This document shows, piece after piece, positions 24,610 through 36,089 of a stretch of 64,000 nt of DNA. Numbering within the stretch: position 1 is the first letter of the stretch; each line of letters begins with the position of its first letter. The DNA is taken from assembly GCA_022432975.1 (NCBI GenBank), contig CM039510.1:36009288-36073287 (forward strand), given 5' to 3'. Origin of the DNA: Begonia masoniana. Lineage: Eukaryota > Streptophyta > Magnoliopsida > Cucurbitales > Begoniaceae. The notes beneath the pieces were generated by a model. The model was not told the DNA's origin. It was given only the letters and a program-made list of their open reading frames with translations, and searched no databases. A program made the position numbers and the translations under genes.

Positions 24610-24893
24610 TGTAACGGCCCAATCCCCTGACCAACATTCCCGGCCCAGCCTCAGCCAGCGCCAGCGGAAGTCGGCAGCCTCATGTCCGTGCATCACTGCC
24701 ACGTGGTAGCCACACAGGCCCGCCACGTGTACTCACGACCTTCCCTCTGCAGGGAGAGGGAAGGTCGTGAGTACACGTGGCGGGCCTGTGTGGCTACCAC
24801 GTGGCAGTGATGCACGGACATGAGGCTGCCGACTTCCGCTGGCGCTGGCTGAGGCTGGGCCGGGGATGTTGGGCAGGGGATTGGGCCGTTACA
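24610..24893. repeat. Palindrome P2, arms of 138 bp
   Basis: Left arm 24610-24747 and right arm 24756-24893 around the same 8-base loop TGCAGGGA. The innermost stem is CCCTC/GAGGG, a change from P1 that is matched on both sides. The left arm has a few differences from the right near its outer end (CCTGACCAACATTCCC). GATTG at 24894-24898 repeats 24068-24072 and closes the cluster. Confidence 0.92.
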
Positions 24894-25127
24894 GATTGTG
24901 ATGACCCGAATGTGCACGTATGAGTACGACTGCGGTGCAAACCTCGAGTTGCGGAGCAAACCTCGGGACCTAAGCCGAGTGTAGGCGAATCCCGGACTCG
25001 AGTATAGGCGAATCCCGGGTCGTAAAGAGGAGGTCGTCACAATCCCACATCGCTTGGGGAAGTATGTGAAAATGAAACATATGTAAAGAGACCCTCCCAA
25101 CATAGCAAGACGCATTTTGGAGCACAA

Positions 25128-25217
25128 TTGGCAACGGATCCCATAAGAACTCCGAAGTTAAAAGTGCTTCGGTGAGAGCAATTCCAGGTTGGGTGACCTT
25201 CTGGGAAGTTCTCGCCA
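25128..25217 (+). other. 5S rRNA-like block in Cassandra LTR
   Basis: GGATCCCATAAGAACTCCG, then AGTTAAAAGTGCTTCGGTGA, then TTGGGTGACCTTCTGGGAAG match the plant 5S rRNA gene, including its internal A, IE and C box promoter region, with substitutions. It is not a functional 5S gene: the 5' third is missing. Confidence 0.85.
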
Positions 25218-25305
25218 AACAAAGCCGTGAGGGGAGGATATTGGGCTACGACCCAATCCCCAAAGCGGACAATATCTTGCTGGGAACAGGGGTCGTTACA
25301 GCGAT

Positions 25306-26654
25306 TGCTCAGTGATGGAAGGAAATTTTCCAAAGTAGGTGAATCCGACAAAGAGTAAAATGGGAATGCTAAAGTTCTTCGACCAAAGAAATATTCCAAT
25401 TATCCTTAAGACCTCAAAAGAAAATTTATTTACCAATAGAACTTTAACTCTAGTCCTATGGTAGAATTTGTGAAAATCAATCGATGGGGAACAAGGTTTT
25501 GGTAATCTACCAAATTGAAAGATAAGGCGCTTATGGGCTACAAAAGGAATAAAATGCCTAATTGTGTGTGTAGCTCTAAGAATTGAAATAGGAAGGGAAA
25601 TGGTTGGCTCTAGGCTATAGAGTAGCCTCTTCCTAAGGGATGGAACAGACCAAAAAATTTCCTCAAGTTTCGGGTGGAAAAGAAAGGGAGTGATGATCAT
25701 GCTACCTAATCCAAAGATGATTTCGTCGTTTAATTTTGTCTTCTCATGAGGCCATGTAGATACGTCCTCCAATTGGCAAGACAATTCACTAGTAAATAAA
25801 GGATTTGGGTGTGTCTTGATAAAGCAAAGAATTTTCTCATGATTTGGGAAGGAAGGAAATGGAGCTACAACCATACTTCTGATGCCAAAAATGCGTTCGT
25901 CACTTATTTTCCTTTCCTCGACATTTTTCAAAGCATACGACACCTCTTCTTGGTATAAAGGGTTGTCATGCCAATTGATATGAGTGAGATTTTGCTCATC
26001 AATTAACCCACATTTTGACAATAGTAAATTTTCCTTTGATTTTCCTTTTTGGCGGGTGGCCTCATCTTGAGCAACTTGGTCGGGAGTCATCGGTAGCAAT
26101 TTGATTTTTCTTCTTCCAAAATTAAACGTATAACGATTGAGGAATCCGTCATAGTTTACCCTTCGGTCAAAGTGCCATGGTCGACCCAAAAAGATGTGGC
26201 TGGCACTCATCGGAACAACATCACAAATAACCGAATCTTGGTACGTTCCTATAGTGAAATCTACGGTTACTTGTTTGGTGATCTCATGCTCATTTTTGTC
26301 GTCCAACCATTGAAGCTTATAGGGTGTAGGATGATTACGGGTTTCAAGTCCTAATATTCAGACCATGTCTTGGGAGGCCGCATTTATACAACTTCCTCCA
26401 TCGATTATTAACAAACAAACTTTATCTCCTACAGCACATTGACTATGAAATAGATTCTCACGTTGACAGTCCTTGTCCACGTGCTTAGATGTCAATGCTC
26501 GCCTTATGACCATTAACAATGGTCCATCTTGAGGCTTGCATTCATCGGCGTCATCTTCGCTTTCTTTTTCTACTTCGCCCTTATCAATTTTATTGTATTG
26601 GCCTTCGTCCTCTTCACTTTCCCATTCACCCGTGGATTCCTTGATGACCATCAC
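25306..26654 (-). pseudogene. F protease and unknown downstream ORF
   Basis: The minus strand from 26654 holds a gypsy retropepsin with the I-I-D-G-G-S-C-I-N active site, a single TGA at 26358-26360, then the conserved V-V-P-M-S-A-S-H-I-F-L-G-R-P-W-H-F-D. After residues K-I-K-L-L-P-M-T-P, where a reverse transcriptase would follow, the frame stays open for another 270 or so codons (25306-26100). That part has three loosely repeated modules, G-I-R-S-M-V-V-A-P-F and G-L-G-S-M-I-I-T-P-F among them, with no polymerase motifs. It is cut at 25305 by the Cassandra insertion. Confidence 0.75.
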
Positions 26655-27824
26655 GCGGTGATTGGTGCACTCATTAGCGTAGTGCTATTTCCCTAAACAT
26701 TTGAAGCATTGCACATCACGTGCTCTAGATCCTTTAGGTTGGGATTCATGGTTTTTGTTCGGTGGGGGATTGTGAAGGGTGTTTGATGCTTTTTGTGGCC
26801 AATTTCGGTTGACAGGTCTCTTTTCTTCTTGTCTTGTGGTCATCTTGTCGGAATTGTAGGTTCTTGGTGGGAATTTAGAAGGTCAGTCTTACGCTTCCTC
26901 TTCAATTGCCTCTCCACCGTGAGAGGTCAATTGTATGACCAAGTCCATGGTCTCCAATTGTTGAACTTCGACGGCATCTCCTATGTCGCGATTTAAGCCT
27001 CTTATAAATCTAGCGATGAGTTGTTCTTGTGGTTCATCAATTGCGCATTGCATATTAAGGGTCTCAAATTTGGTAAGATATTCATCTACCGAGAGGCTAT
27101 TTTGCTTTAACGTGTGGAGTTGATGAAAGAGTTCATGTTTAGAGTGTCGGGGGACGAACCTATGATGCATTAAGTCTTTCATGGAAATCCATGTAGTAAC
27201 GGGGTTTCCTAAGGTTCTAATTCGTTGGGCTTTGAGATTGGACCACCATAAAGCGGCGTGGCCCGTAAGTTCAAGAGAAGCTAATTGGATTTTTACTCAC
27301 TCGGAGTAATCATGGCATTCGAAAACTCTCTCAACTTTATTGATCCAATCTAGATAAGTGTGCCCGTCACACGTTCTATTGAAAGGGGGAATTGAAATTT
27401 TGATGTTGCGGAGGTCGTTGCTGTCCCTACGACGATATGGGTGATACTCTTCATCATCAACCCAATCCTCATCCTCCGACTCAAATTGACGGGATCTCCT
27501 TCTTCGAGGTTCAGCCCATTCTTCCTCTATAGGTGGTTGAGGTGTAAGATTACGACGCCTAGGACGTTCGGGAATGATCCTAGAGGAGGTTTCTTGATAA
27601 GGGACTTGTTCATTGGTATCTCTACGGGGAAAATTGCTTAAAAGAGATTGGACTTGTTGGGCTATGGTGTTAACTAAGCTCGTTACGGCGTTAATTTGTC
27701 CTTGCATGCCTCCTTGAGCGCTAGTTTCATCTTCGTGACGCGTAGGCTTGGGAGGGGAAGTGCCCCTCGCACGATTTGGTTCTTTGTTCGGTGTATCACC
27801 TGCAAAACCACTCCTATTAGTCAT
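26655..27824 (-). pseudogene. F gag
   Basis: The ATG at 27824 opens a gypsy gag: a basic N-terminus, Q-V-Q-S-L-L, R/E-rich P-R-R-R-N-L, then I-P-P-F-N-R-T-C-D-G-H-T-Y-L-D-W. After a stop near 27297 it continues with L-M-H-H-R-F-V-P-R-H and F-I-R-G-L-N-R-D-I, then a zinc knuckle C-F-K-C-L-G-K-stop-H-Y-A-N-E-C near 26670-26720. At least three stops break it. Confidence 0.82.
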
Positions 27825-29218
27825 AATTAATTGTTTAATTAAAATTCTAATTATTGTCTAAGTTGTTCCTCTTAATTAGTGAGATGATTATCATGTTTAA
27901 TGTCTTAGGAAAATTTAAGCACTAAGGTATATTCTTAACTAAGACAATATTAAAAATAAGGAATTATGCTCACTTAAGGAAACAACTTAATGATATCATT
28001 AAACACTTACAATGTAATTATAGAAAGGAATATTTTTCAATAAATACTAATCACCACAAATTTAACCCAATTTAATCCAAGTTATCAATTTTACACCAAA
28101 TCCACTTAAACAATATTAATATAAACTTAATTATTCCCAAAAACAGCAAGTAACAACATTAATTCACAAGTTTAATCAAGGGAAACATGCTGAAATTTTC
28201 AGAATAATAAGCAGAATTTTCTTAAATGCAAGGATTCAATGTGATTGATTTTAACATGCTATATATATATTCTTGCAAATCAATTTAGTGCACTCAAATA
28301 ACAGCATATAATTGATGAATTTATAAGTTAAATCCAAGTGCAACATTCAGCAAATTAATATGAAGAACAAGGATAGTCATAAACCGAAAAGGAACAACAC
28401 ATGTAAACCGGTTTTATAGTTTTTAAATTTAGGCCGATTTTATGCATTAAAAAATATTCAAATTTTGGCGATATTTTAAATGCACATATGGAATTTAAAC
28501 AAAACATTAAATGCTAAAAGAAATACATCCTAATCAACCCAAAATTGAAGCTAACAAAGATTGCAAACCAAGAAAGGAAAACACCATTAATTCGATCTAG
28601 AATTTTGTCATTAAAGCCAATTGCATAAATACCAAAATGACCAGATTTTATGCTAAATTATAGGTAAATCTTAAATGCAAAAATCATGGTTCAAATCTAA
28701 CACAAATAGATAGAAATCCTAGGTACTAAAATAGGAAAACCGAAATGATAAAACATTAAGTATAAATCGATTTATATTCCTAGATTAGGTTCGATTTCAT
28801 GTAACCTTTAATCTGAATTTTTTGACAAGTTATTATCATAGATTTTTAGATGAAATAACATGGTTCAAATGTTAACATAAGGTGCTAAAGAAACCGAGGC
28901 TAAAAACTAACAAAAATCGAGGAGTAGATTATGCCAAAACCAAGAACAAGATGAAGGAAAAACCGAGAGGAATTGAATCTTACCTTGGCCGAAATTATGC
29001 ACATTGCATACCATATTTTTCTACAATATTTTAAGCATTTAGATGACAAGAATAATGGCAGCAAATATATGAGAAATAAAGCATAAAGTTAGCACAAATA
29101 AGACATGGAAATAATGCTAGAATAAAAACAAGCCGCTATCCCGGTTTTGTGCTGATTTTTGACTATTGTCATGGCAACTAAAACGCATCGAGGGAAGCCT
29201 TGTGGCTCTGATACCACT
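27825..29218 (-). other. F leader with primer binding site
   Basis: 1.4 kb, AT-rich and non-coding, with no long ORF. Next to the LTR the minus strand reads TGGTATCAGAGCCA (29203-29216), a perfect Met-tRNA primer site. Confidence 0.8.
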
Positions 29219-30454
29219 TGACATGGAATCCCTTAGAGAAGGATCCGTGTTCAAACCCACAAATATTCAAGAAGTGCTCGGGTGACTAGTGTTGTGCAAA
29301 CTTAAAATAAATAGAAGAAAATAATAAAAATAAAGTACAAAAAACTAAATTAATGCTAGATGATGCAATGGCCGAGAGTTAGATGTTAGATGATGGCATG
29401 AAGCATGAAGAAAAAAAATAAAAGAAAATGAAGAGAAAAGTGGAAGAAGAAGTAATGGAATGAAGGAAATAAGAATGCAATAAAATAAAGGTCATTTGTG
29501 TGGCCGAAATTTAGAGAGTGAATGTGGGTGAAATGTGAAGACAATAAAATAAAGAATACCCTTGGCGGATCCGTAGAGCGATCTTACGGGTTAAGCTCTC
29601 GGATAAACGTTTTTCGGGAGGAAAACGACCACTGTAGGCTGGGATTTTCGTCCTCAATCCTAATCCCAATGGAAAAGGTAAGGGAATAGCTAAGAGCTAT
29701 CCTAGCAACCCAAGCTAGGTTAGCAATGGAGGGCTACTCCACTTGGTTCAAAGAACTAAGGAAAAACTATAAATTTTATCCACCTTAGAAGAGAATAATA
29801 GAAATTTCATAAATGAGTAAAAATTATCATACATGCACAAATGCCATGTATTTATAGAGTCCTAGGGTGGATTATTAGGGTTTCCATAAGGAATGAATGA
29901 ATGGTGGCTCTTGGATGAAAAAGGATGGATAGCCAAGATCAAAGCAAACAAGCACACATCCTAGGGAGGAGATGAATGCCATGCCTAAAGGGATCAATGG
30001 AGGGAATCTTGCCACATCATCAATCCATGTTGCCACTAACTCTTGTACCTGCAAAATCATACCTTTAAATGTGGGCTCTTCTTTGGGCCATAGCTTCCTT
30101 TGGGCTCCATTTGTTGTAGACTTTTTCCTTTGAATATTTGAGTTGAAATTCTTCAACCCATAATCCACCAACATTCATCTAACCCTAACCACACAATCTA
30201 ATGCATTGCAATGCAATTATAAAATCCATACAATAAAGGCGAATGTATGCCAAATAAGTTCGAAAATAAAAATTACAAATTATTGGGCCGGGAAGTCAAA
30301 TTCCCATGGGCCGAATGGTGAGTCCTTCCATGTGCTCCCAAATGCATTCCTTCCTAAAAAATATTCCTACAAAAAGAAAACACGTAATAAGTAGAAGATG
30401 ATAAAAAGCTTGGGACTTTACTATTTTTCTTTTAATTGCAACCGAGGCACGTCA
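29219..30454 (-). repeat. F 5' LTR
   Basis: 1236 bp. It begins TGACGTGCCTCGG on the minus strand and ends CCATGTCA. Small indels separate it from 22569-23819, including a short repeat (GTGATTTGTGTG) present only in the left copy. Confidence 0.9.
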
Positions 30455-30459
30455 CAAAT

Positions 30460-31271
30460 AGTGTACCTTTCTTTTTGAACCGGATTTTTCTTTTCGAACA
30501 TTCTTTCTTTAAATGGCCAACCTTATTGCAGAAGTAGCATTTAAGCTCTTTTCGGATATGCTCATCTTTCATATTTAATGAGGCTTTTCCCTTCTTCCGA
30601 TTCTTTTTACTTGGTCCGTTATTGCTGTCATTGCCTTCATGCTGAAATGTCAAGTTTATGGCATGACCTTTTATTTTTTTCAACCTCCCTTCCTCTTGAA
30701 CTAACATGGCCTTTATTTCCTGAAAGTTCCATTTTTCTTTTATGGTGTTATAATTCACTTGGAACTGGCCAAACTCAAGAGGGAGTGAGTTGATAATAAA
30801 TTGAACCAAAAATGATTCACTCACATCCATGTCCATTGACTTCAACTTTGCAGCTAGATTCACCATACTTGTCGTATGATCATGAATAGGTTGCGACCAA
30901 TCGAATTTCTTGGTCGTTAACTCACTCATGAGATTTCCTACAATGGACTTGTCTGTAATATCCGATTTGGAGTATTCTTTTATTCTCAACATGAATTCCT
31001 TAGCATTTTCGGTCTTTGGCATTGATGACTTAACATTTTCAGCCATCGTCAACTTCATTAAGCTCAAACACAGTCGGTTAGACCGCTCTCAAGTCTCAAT
31101 AACGGACTTGTCAGCTTCCGTACTGGTCTCATTCATGGCTGCCGGCTTTTCACAAACTAATGTGATGTCCAAACCCATTACACCCAGTTGAAATTGGATT
31201 TGTTCGGACCAATCTGCATAGTTTAAGCCATTGAACTTAAGCAAGTTGTTGCCGGAAGATAATAAATTCAT
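30460..31271 (-). pseudogene. E gag
   Basis: The ATG at 31271 begins a copia gag (L-K-F-N-G-L-N-Y-A-D-W-S-E). A stop at about 31089 separates it from the long frame 30432-31067 in the adjoining frame, which carries M-K-L-T-M-A, I-N-S-L-P-L-E-F, a basic linker and the zinc knuckle C-Y-F-C-N-K-V-G-H-L-K-K-E-C. The last codons before 30460 run into gypsy F's flank. Confidence 0.84.
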
Positions 31272-32011
31272 AAATGCTACAAAACATACATGCTCATACT
31301 TTAATGCTTTGAATAAACATAAATGAATTCAAACAAAAAAAAAATACATTTCTTAAAGTTCACCTTTGGGCAATACGTAAAGAAACAACCTTCAACTATC
31401 AACGATGCTATCAACATATACTTTAATAGGCAAATAAACATGCTCAATATCTTTTGATATATAATCATATCAATCAAATATGAAAACATGTCTCTTTCAT
31501 ATCATCAATTACAAACATTGGTCTATCTTTGGATGACCTCATAATGTTGTAATTAACAATATCAAATGTTTAGTTTATTCAATCAATAGCATCCTTTCAT
31601 ACTAAACAAATGGCAATTACACAATCGAATATTGATCTTTTAAAACTAGGCCATTTTGGTGACTAACAAGTTTCCATACATTAAGTATTCAATTGAGTAA
31701 ACTTTAATTTCGGAACACCTTAATTGTTGAGTGCAAAACTAGCAATTCAGTCGATTTTTGTGTAATGGGGTCGACCGGTGCATCCGAAAACTATTATCGG
31801 ATTCATTTCGACGACCCTATCATCAACCAATGAAACCCAAAACTCTTATGTGTTCCAAAATCGACCAAACATTTTAATTTAAACAACTATAATTTCAAGA
31901 AAATGACCAGAAACCATAATCGGCCAATCCCATCATGTAAACATACTTTCATGCAATCTATTCAACATAAACGGTGAATAACACGTTATAGAACCTTGCT
32001 CTGATACCAAT
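31272..32011 (-). other. E leader with primer binding site
   Basis: AT-rich leader of 0.7 kb. The minus strand at 31998-32009 reads TGGTATCAGAGC, an exact Met-tRNA primer site. Confidence 0.8.
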
Positions 32012-32555
32012 TAAAAGCAAATAAAAAAAATGAAACTTTCAATACTTTAATCCATTTATAACGTGGTTGATTCAACCATTCTTTGAAACGGAAAATTACA
32101 TAATATACTAACCTTAATCCATTGTATATGTATGTTTTGCTTTGCCTTACCAAATATCGTTTTCTCCCTTTAATACCTTTTTCCTTGATTATCTCTTTGA
32201 TGATATAGAGATTGAGAGTTAGTAAGTTATTGATCGTTCGATTGATTCTTTAAATCGTCAAATCGAATCCTTAACCAAGAGAGTACTCTTGTTTCTTGTT
32301 AGAACGAAGAAGGCAACCATACAAAGGTAACTCTCCATACATACCCTTTCATTCATACCCTTTTATTCATGTCTCTTCAATCACACCTCTTCAACTATAG
32401 TTTATATAATTTTATAAGGTTAAGGAGAGGGAATTAAAACCCAATTAACTTTATTTCCTTTATGCTTAACAATCATCATATTAAGCACTTTAACATAAAG
32501 TCAATATCACTATAATTTACATGAGCCATAAATAGGTTGTTAAAATAATCTAACA
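32012..32555 (-). repeat. E 5' LTR
   Basis: 544 bp, the partner of 18383-18913. It carries a small local duplication (CCTTTCATTCATA followed by CCTTTTATTCAT) absent from the other copy. Confidence 0.92.
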
Positions 32556-32560
32556 TGATA

Positions 32561-33110
32561 GCCTTGGTGTTTGTGAATTGCAAAAGAATGCTTTTCTGCA
32601 TCACAATGAGTAGGACAAGAAAAAAGGCTGCTTAGCCTTTCCAATCAGATTCACAAGGGGCTTTGGTCTGAAGCAAAAATGCAGGGAATTGTTAAAAGAG
32701 TGGCAGAAACTTCCGTGCACCTTTCCTTACTGTGAATCCCCCCATTTGAATCCTCTATCTCTCAATCAAAAAGAAAACAGAGCGGAAGAATGTAATTAAC
32801 CTTTGAAACTTTTGAACTTCCTTCAGAAATTTACCTAGTGTTTGAGCAACATCCTGGAATCTTTTACATTTCTAGAAAAGGGAATAAACTTGCTGTTATT
32901 CTGAGGGAAGCACATGAGTGTAGAAAACTTGTGCAGAAACACCATCTGGTTGAAATCAGGGAAAGACTTGCTTGTTTGTTGAGAGAAATGAACAGGTTGA
33001 TGAACCTGGATGTTGTGATTCAGAAGAAAGTTCATGGGATGATGGTGTTGGATATGATTCAGATGAACCCATTAGTGGCTTTGAGATCACATCTTCAATT
33101 TTGATTTAAT
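32561..33110 (+). repeat. Segment duplicated at 13970-14525, copy 2
   Basis: The better preserved copy. It begins a few bases after element E's target duplication. An 88-codon frame (32838-33104) contains an amphipathic stretch (L-V-E-I-R-E-R-L-A-C-L-L-R-E-M-N-R-L) but I assign no function. It lies just downstream (3') of the DC1 pseudogene on the opposite strand. Confidence 0.7.
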
Positions 33111-33199
33111 ATTTAAGAATCTATACAAATCTCTGTAAAGATAATTAAAAAAAAGGAAGCAAGTGTAGGCATGCATAGCCATGAAAATTTGGATACAAG

Positions 33200-34620
33200 G
33201 TGTTTCGGTTACATAGACTCAGTAGGGTAACCCAACTGAAACACTAGTGGGTAAATGCAATTAATAGTAAAATGAAAATGTAGGTTACATTGACAACATT
33301 CAAACACTCTTGAATAGCAACGTTTACCACAAGTCCCACATAGTGGTGGAATTTTACTTTGACACTTCTCGACCAGAGTAAGTAGGTGGTTGTGAGAATT
33401 GCATTTCAAATTTATTCAATTATTGATATGTGGAAACTTTCCGAGAGTGCAATCAATATGAGCAAAGAATTCACAGTTAAGCAGATGATTGCCATACCTA
33501 TGCCTTGCCACGCAAGGGATTCTTAGACAACAATATCTCAATACATAGTCACACTTTGAACATACCAAATATGGTTTTGCATCTTTCCACAACCTTTACA
33601 GTTCTCATCCTCTCTTGTGAAGGGGAAGAACAGAGGGTGCTCATGACATGGGTGTTGAAGCCCTTCCGACAAGATATCACCACACTAAAGATCAAGCATG
33701 AATGTACATACAATTTGGGGATTGACAGATAGACAGGAAACCATTACACCAATTATGACATTCATAACAATGAACAGGCTCATCAACTACATCAAGGGTA
33801 AGAGGGTGAGGATCGTATGGGTGATTTTTCGTTCTGGGTAACTCACCACACCTTTTGTGGAGATAAAAGTTACATTGCTTGCAACTGTAAAATGGAGGGC
33901 ATACGAGTCTGACACAACCCTAGCAATATTTGCGATCCTCCAAGTCTTGGTTAATGAGAGTCAACTCATGTTGGTGACTGAAATGTTGAATTACACCACT
34001 TTTGTTGCCCTCATCTTGGCTAGTGGTAATGTCTGCGTTTGTTATGGAATTTTGAGATTCCTTTGAAGCATGGTGACCATCTTTGTTTTCTTCTTCTAAT
34101 ACCAATTGTCTTACTTTTGGTGCGCACTCGACGTGGGCAGCATAATTGCATTCAGAACAATAATAAGCTGCATAATCAACATTTACCTTTCTGTAGCAAA
34201 GCTTACATATAATTTTGTCACACTTATGGACTAAAGAAAGATAGTAAGTGAGTTTAAGGTAATGATCATGTGATTCTAGTTTGAGAATTCTTGGCAAATC
34301 ATTACATTTTTTGTGTACCATTATATGATGACAGGAGCTGCATTGCCAAGGAGAGAAATAGCCTTCCTCGCCGCAAGTTTGGCAGGAGAGTTTGGGAAAC
34401 GTCTTCAAGTTGACAAAGCAATGTTTGTTGTCATATAAGTTTTTGGAGGCAAGTAGAGAGAAATAACAATCTACGTGAAGCATAAGGCGACTAATTTTTG
34501 CATTACAACAATCACAGCAATGAAGAACTTGTAGAGAAAGACAATTCGAGTTGAAAGAGAAGAATTCAATTACAGAAAAACTGCTGTGTCGTTTATATCT
34601 ATAAAACATCAATTATAAAG
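33200..34620 (-). pseudogene. DC1-domain gene, C-terminal part
   Basis: Minus-strand cysteine/histidine-rich C1-like (DC1) repeats. The open part (33920-34612) has C-Q-T-C-G-E-E-G-Y-F-S-P-W-Q-C, V-H-K-K-C, K-L-C-Y-R-K-V-N and Y-Y-C-S-E-C-N-Y-A-A-H-V-E-C-A. A TAG after D-R-K-Y-C is followed in frame by G-C-V-R-L-V-C-P-P-F-Y-S-C-K-Q-C and H-P-Y-D-P-H-P-L-T-L. More decayed repeats lie at 33209-33409 (C-G-T-C-G-K-R-C-Y). DC1 repeats bind zinc and are abundant in plants; the exact role of this gene is unknown. It is probably the continuation of the pieces at 39870-40424 and 45031-45155. Confidence 0.8.
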
Positions 34621-34737
34621 ACGAAAAATAAACATCTCTCCGACATATTTAAGAGGAGTAGATAAACATTGATGATAGAGACAACTGCAGGTTGAGCCGG
34701 ACCCAACAAATTCTCCCTCCGGCTCATGTGGTGGGCT

Positions 34738-35790
34738 CTAACAAGCCCGCCTGGAGAAAAAAACGGTGCTATGTGCTATTGAGGTCATGAAAAGAACTGT
34801 TGAAGCACTGATCTCAATAAACTTTCCTTCCGGCTCATGTGGTGAGCTCTGACAAACCCGCTTTTTAACGACAAACCTCGGTAAAGGCTTCTTCAACATA
34901 TCTGAACCGTTCTCATTGGTGTGACTTTTAACGATACCATTCTGACGTGAAACTGAAACTGGTGACTGAACATCTGTAATAGGCTGACTCACCGGCTCTG
35001 ATGTACCCTCAGATCCCAACCTGAACTTCACCTGAGAACCTGACATCTTTTGAGTCTTCTCAATCTTTCTCTTAGAAGATGAATTCAAAAACTTTGCAGC
35101 CTTATTACCCTCCACATTGACTGTGGAATCCGCGATCTTCGCGTGCATCACATATGATGAGGATCATTTTTCTCCTCTCGCCACGATCAATGAACCTCTG
35201 GTAAGCTTCCATTTTCCATCCCAAAAGGTGTTGTCAAACCCTTCGTCGTCAAGCTTGCCAGTTGAGACCAAATTCTTGCGAATGTCGGGGATGTGCTTCA
35301 CACCTCTCAAAATCAAGGTGTTGCCAATGTTGGTCTCCAAACGCACATCTCTCATACCAATGGCTTTTGCAACGCCATCATTTCTCATCCTTACATTTTC
35401 AAAGTCACCCAAAGTGTAGGACGTAAAGAAATCTCTCCACGAAGTGGCATGTATTGACGCGCCACTATCGATCACCCAACTCGTATCTTGGCAAGCGAAA
35501 TTTACGGCATCCTCGTCGTACACACTAAAGAACTTATCCGTGGTCGTGGCTACCTCCTCACCTGTGTCACCCTATTCGAAAACCTTTTCCTTTCCTTTGG
35601 CATTCAGATTCTCCCGAAGAAACTTTTGACAAAATTTCTTTATGTGTCCTTTCTTGCCACAATAATAAGACTCATAGTTTGCGTAATTTCTCAACCTGCT
35701 TTGACTCCGATTTCTGTTGTCTGGACCTTTGCTTTGATTTCTCCCCTTATTTTTGGTGACTAGGATGTCTGTCTCTGAGGAAGAACTCGT
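34738..35790 (-). pseudogene. A3 zinc knuckle, protease and tail
   Basis: Protease motif W-V-I-D-S-G-A-S-I-H-A-T-S at about 35470, then R-L-E-T-N-I-G-N-T. A zinc-knuckle variant Y-Y-C-G-K-K-G-H-I-K-K-F-C lies near 35640-35680, with its first Cys replaced. The tail follows the A-family pattern up to R-Q-N-G-I-V-K, then diverges. Stops separate the pieces. Within the tail, 34713-34752 and 34825-34862 are imperfect direct repeats (CCGGCTCATGTGGTG...). Confidence 0.75.
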
Positions 35791-36089
35791 TGTCACGACC
35801 CCGATGGGATCGCCACGTAAACTTGACAATCGTAATAATTTACTTCTTAATTTCTACACCTGTTCATTATTAGTATTCCTCTCTTCTTTTTTAAAAAAAA
35901 CTTAGAACTTGAACTTGACTCCTTCATGTTTCTAATAACTCATTCATCAACAGAATCAGTCGATTAAACTCGATCGTCAGTTCCAAAACATAATCGGATA
36001 GGGAGGAAATGCCCTCAAATCACCTAACATGATTCTACTCGGGTTTGCATGGATTTGCATGCATCGGCTGACAGGGTGTGCCCCTATCC

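Larger units (their letters stand above)
24071..25300 (+). mobile_element. Cassandra-type TRIM solo LTR, interrupted
   Basis: A plus-oriented LTR beginning TGTGATGACCCG and ending GGGTCGTTACA, flanked by GCGAT (24066-24070 and 25301-25305). Its first two bases are at 24071-24072 and the rest at 24897-25300. The interval between is the SINE-like palindrome cluster with its own GATTG duplication. Without that insert the LTR is about 406 bp. It contains a 5S rRNA-like block, as do the two LTRs of the complete element at 52872-53702. Confidence 0.85.
22569..30454 (-). mobile_element. F: non-autonomous Ty3/gypsy element inside E
   Basis: 7.9 kb, minus strand, with 1.25-kb LTRs and a perfect CAAAT duplication (22564-22568 and 30455-30459). 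It has primer site, a 1.4-kb leader, gag and protease, followed by about 1.2 kb of open sequence that is not reverse transcriptase. No polymerase, RNase H or integrase is visible. A Cassandra solo LTR lies inside it. Confidence 0.9.
18383..32555 (-). mobile_element. E: full-length Ty1/copia element hosting nested insertions
   Basis: A minus-strand copia bounded by 0.53-kb LTRs and a perfect TGATA duplication (18378-18382 and 32556-32560). From its 5' LTR at the right it has primer site, gag, protease, integrase, reverse transcriptase, RNase H, polypurine tract and 3' LTR. It is split between gag and protease by gypsy F. Without F the element is about 6.3 kb. Several stops interrupt the polyprotein, so this copy is not autonomous now. 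Confidence 0.92.

Noticed and set aside
25128..25217. Possible 5S rRNA gene
   Set aside because: It lacks the 5' third, is diverged in the body, and occurs within an LTR bounded by a target duplication, so it is Cassandra sequence.
24070..25399. Overlapping open frames with repeated peptides such as those containing C-N-G-P-I-P-C
   Set aside because: They arise from the palindrome cluster and the Cassandra LTR, which are non-coding and present in both orientations.
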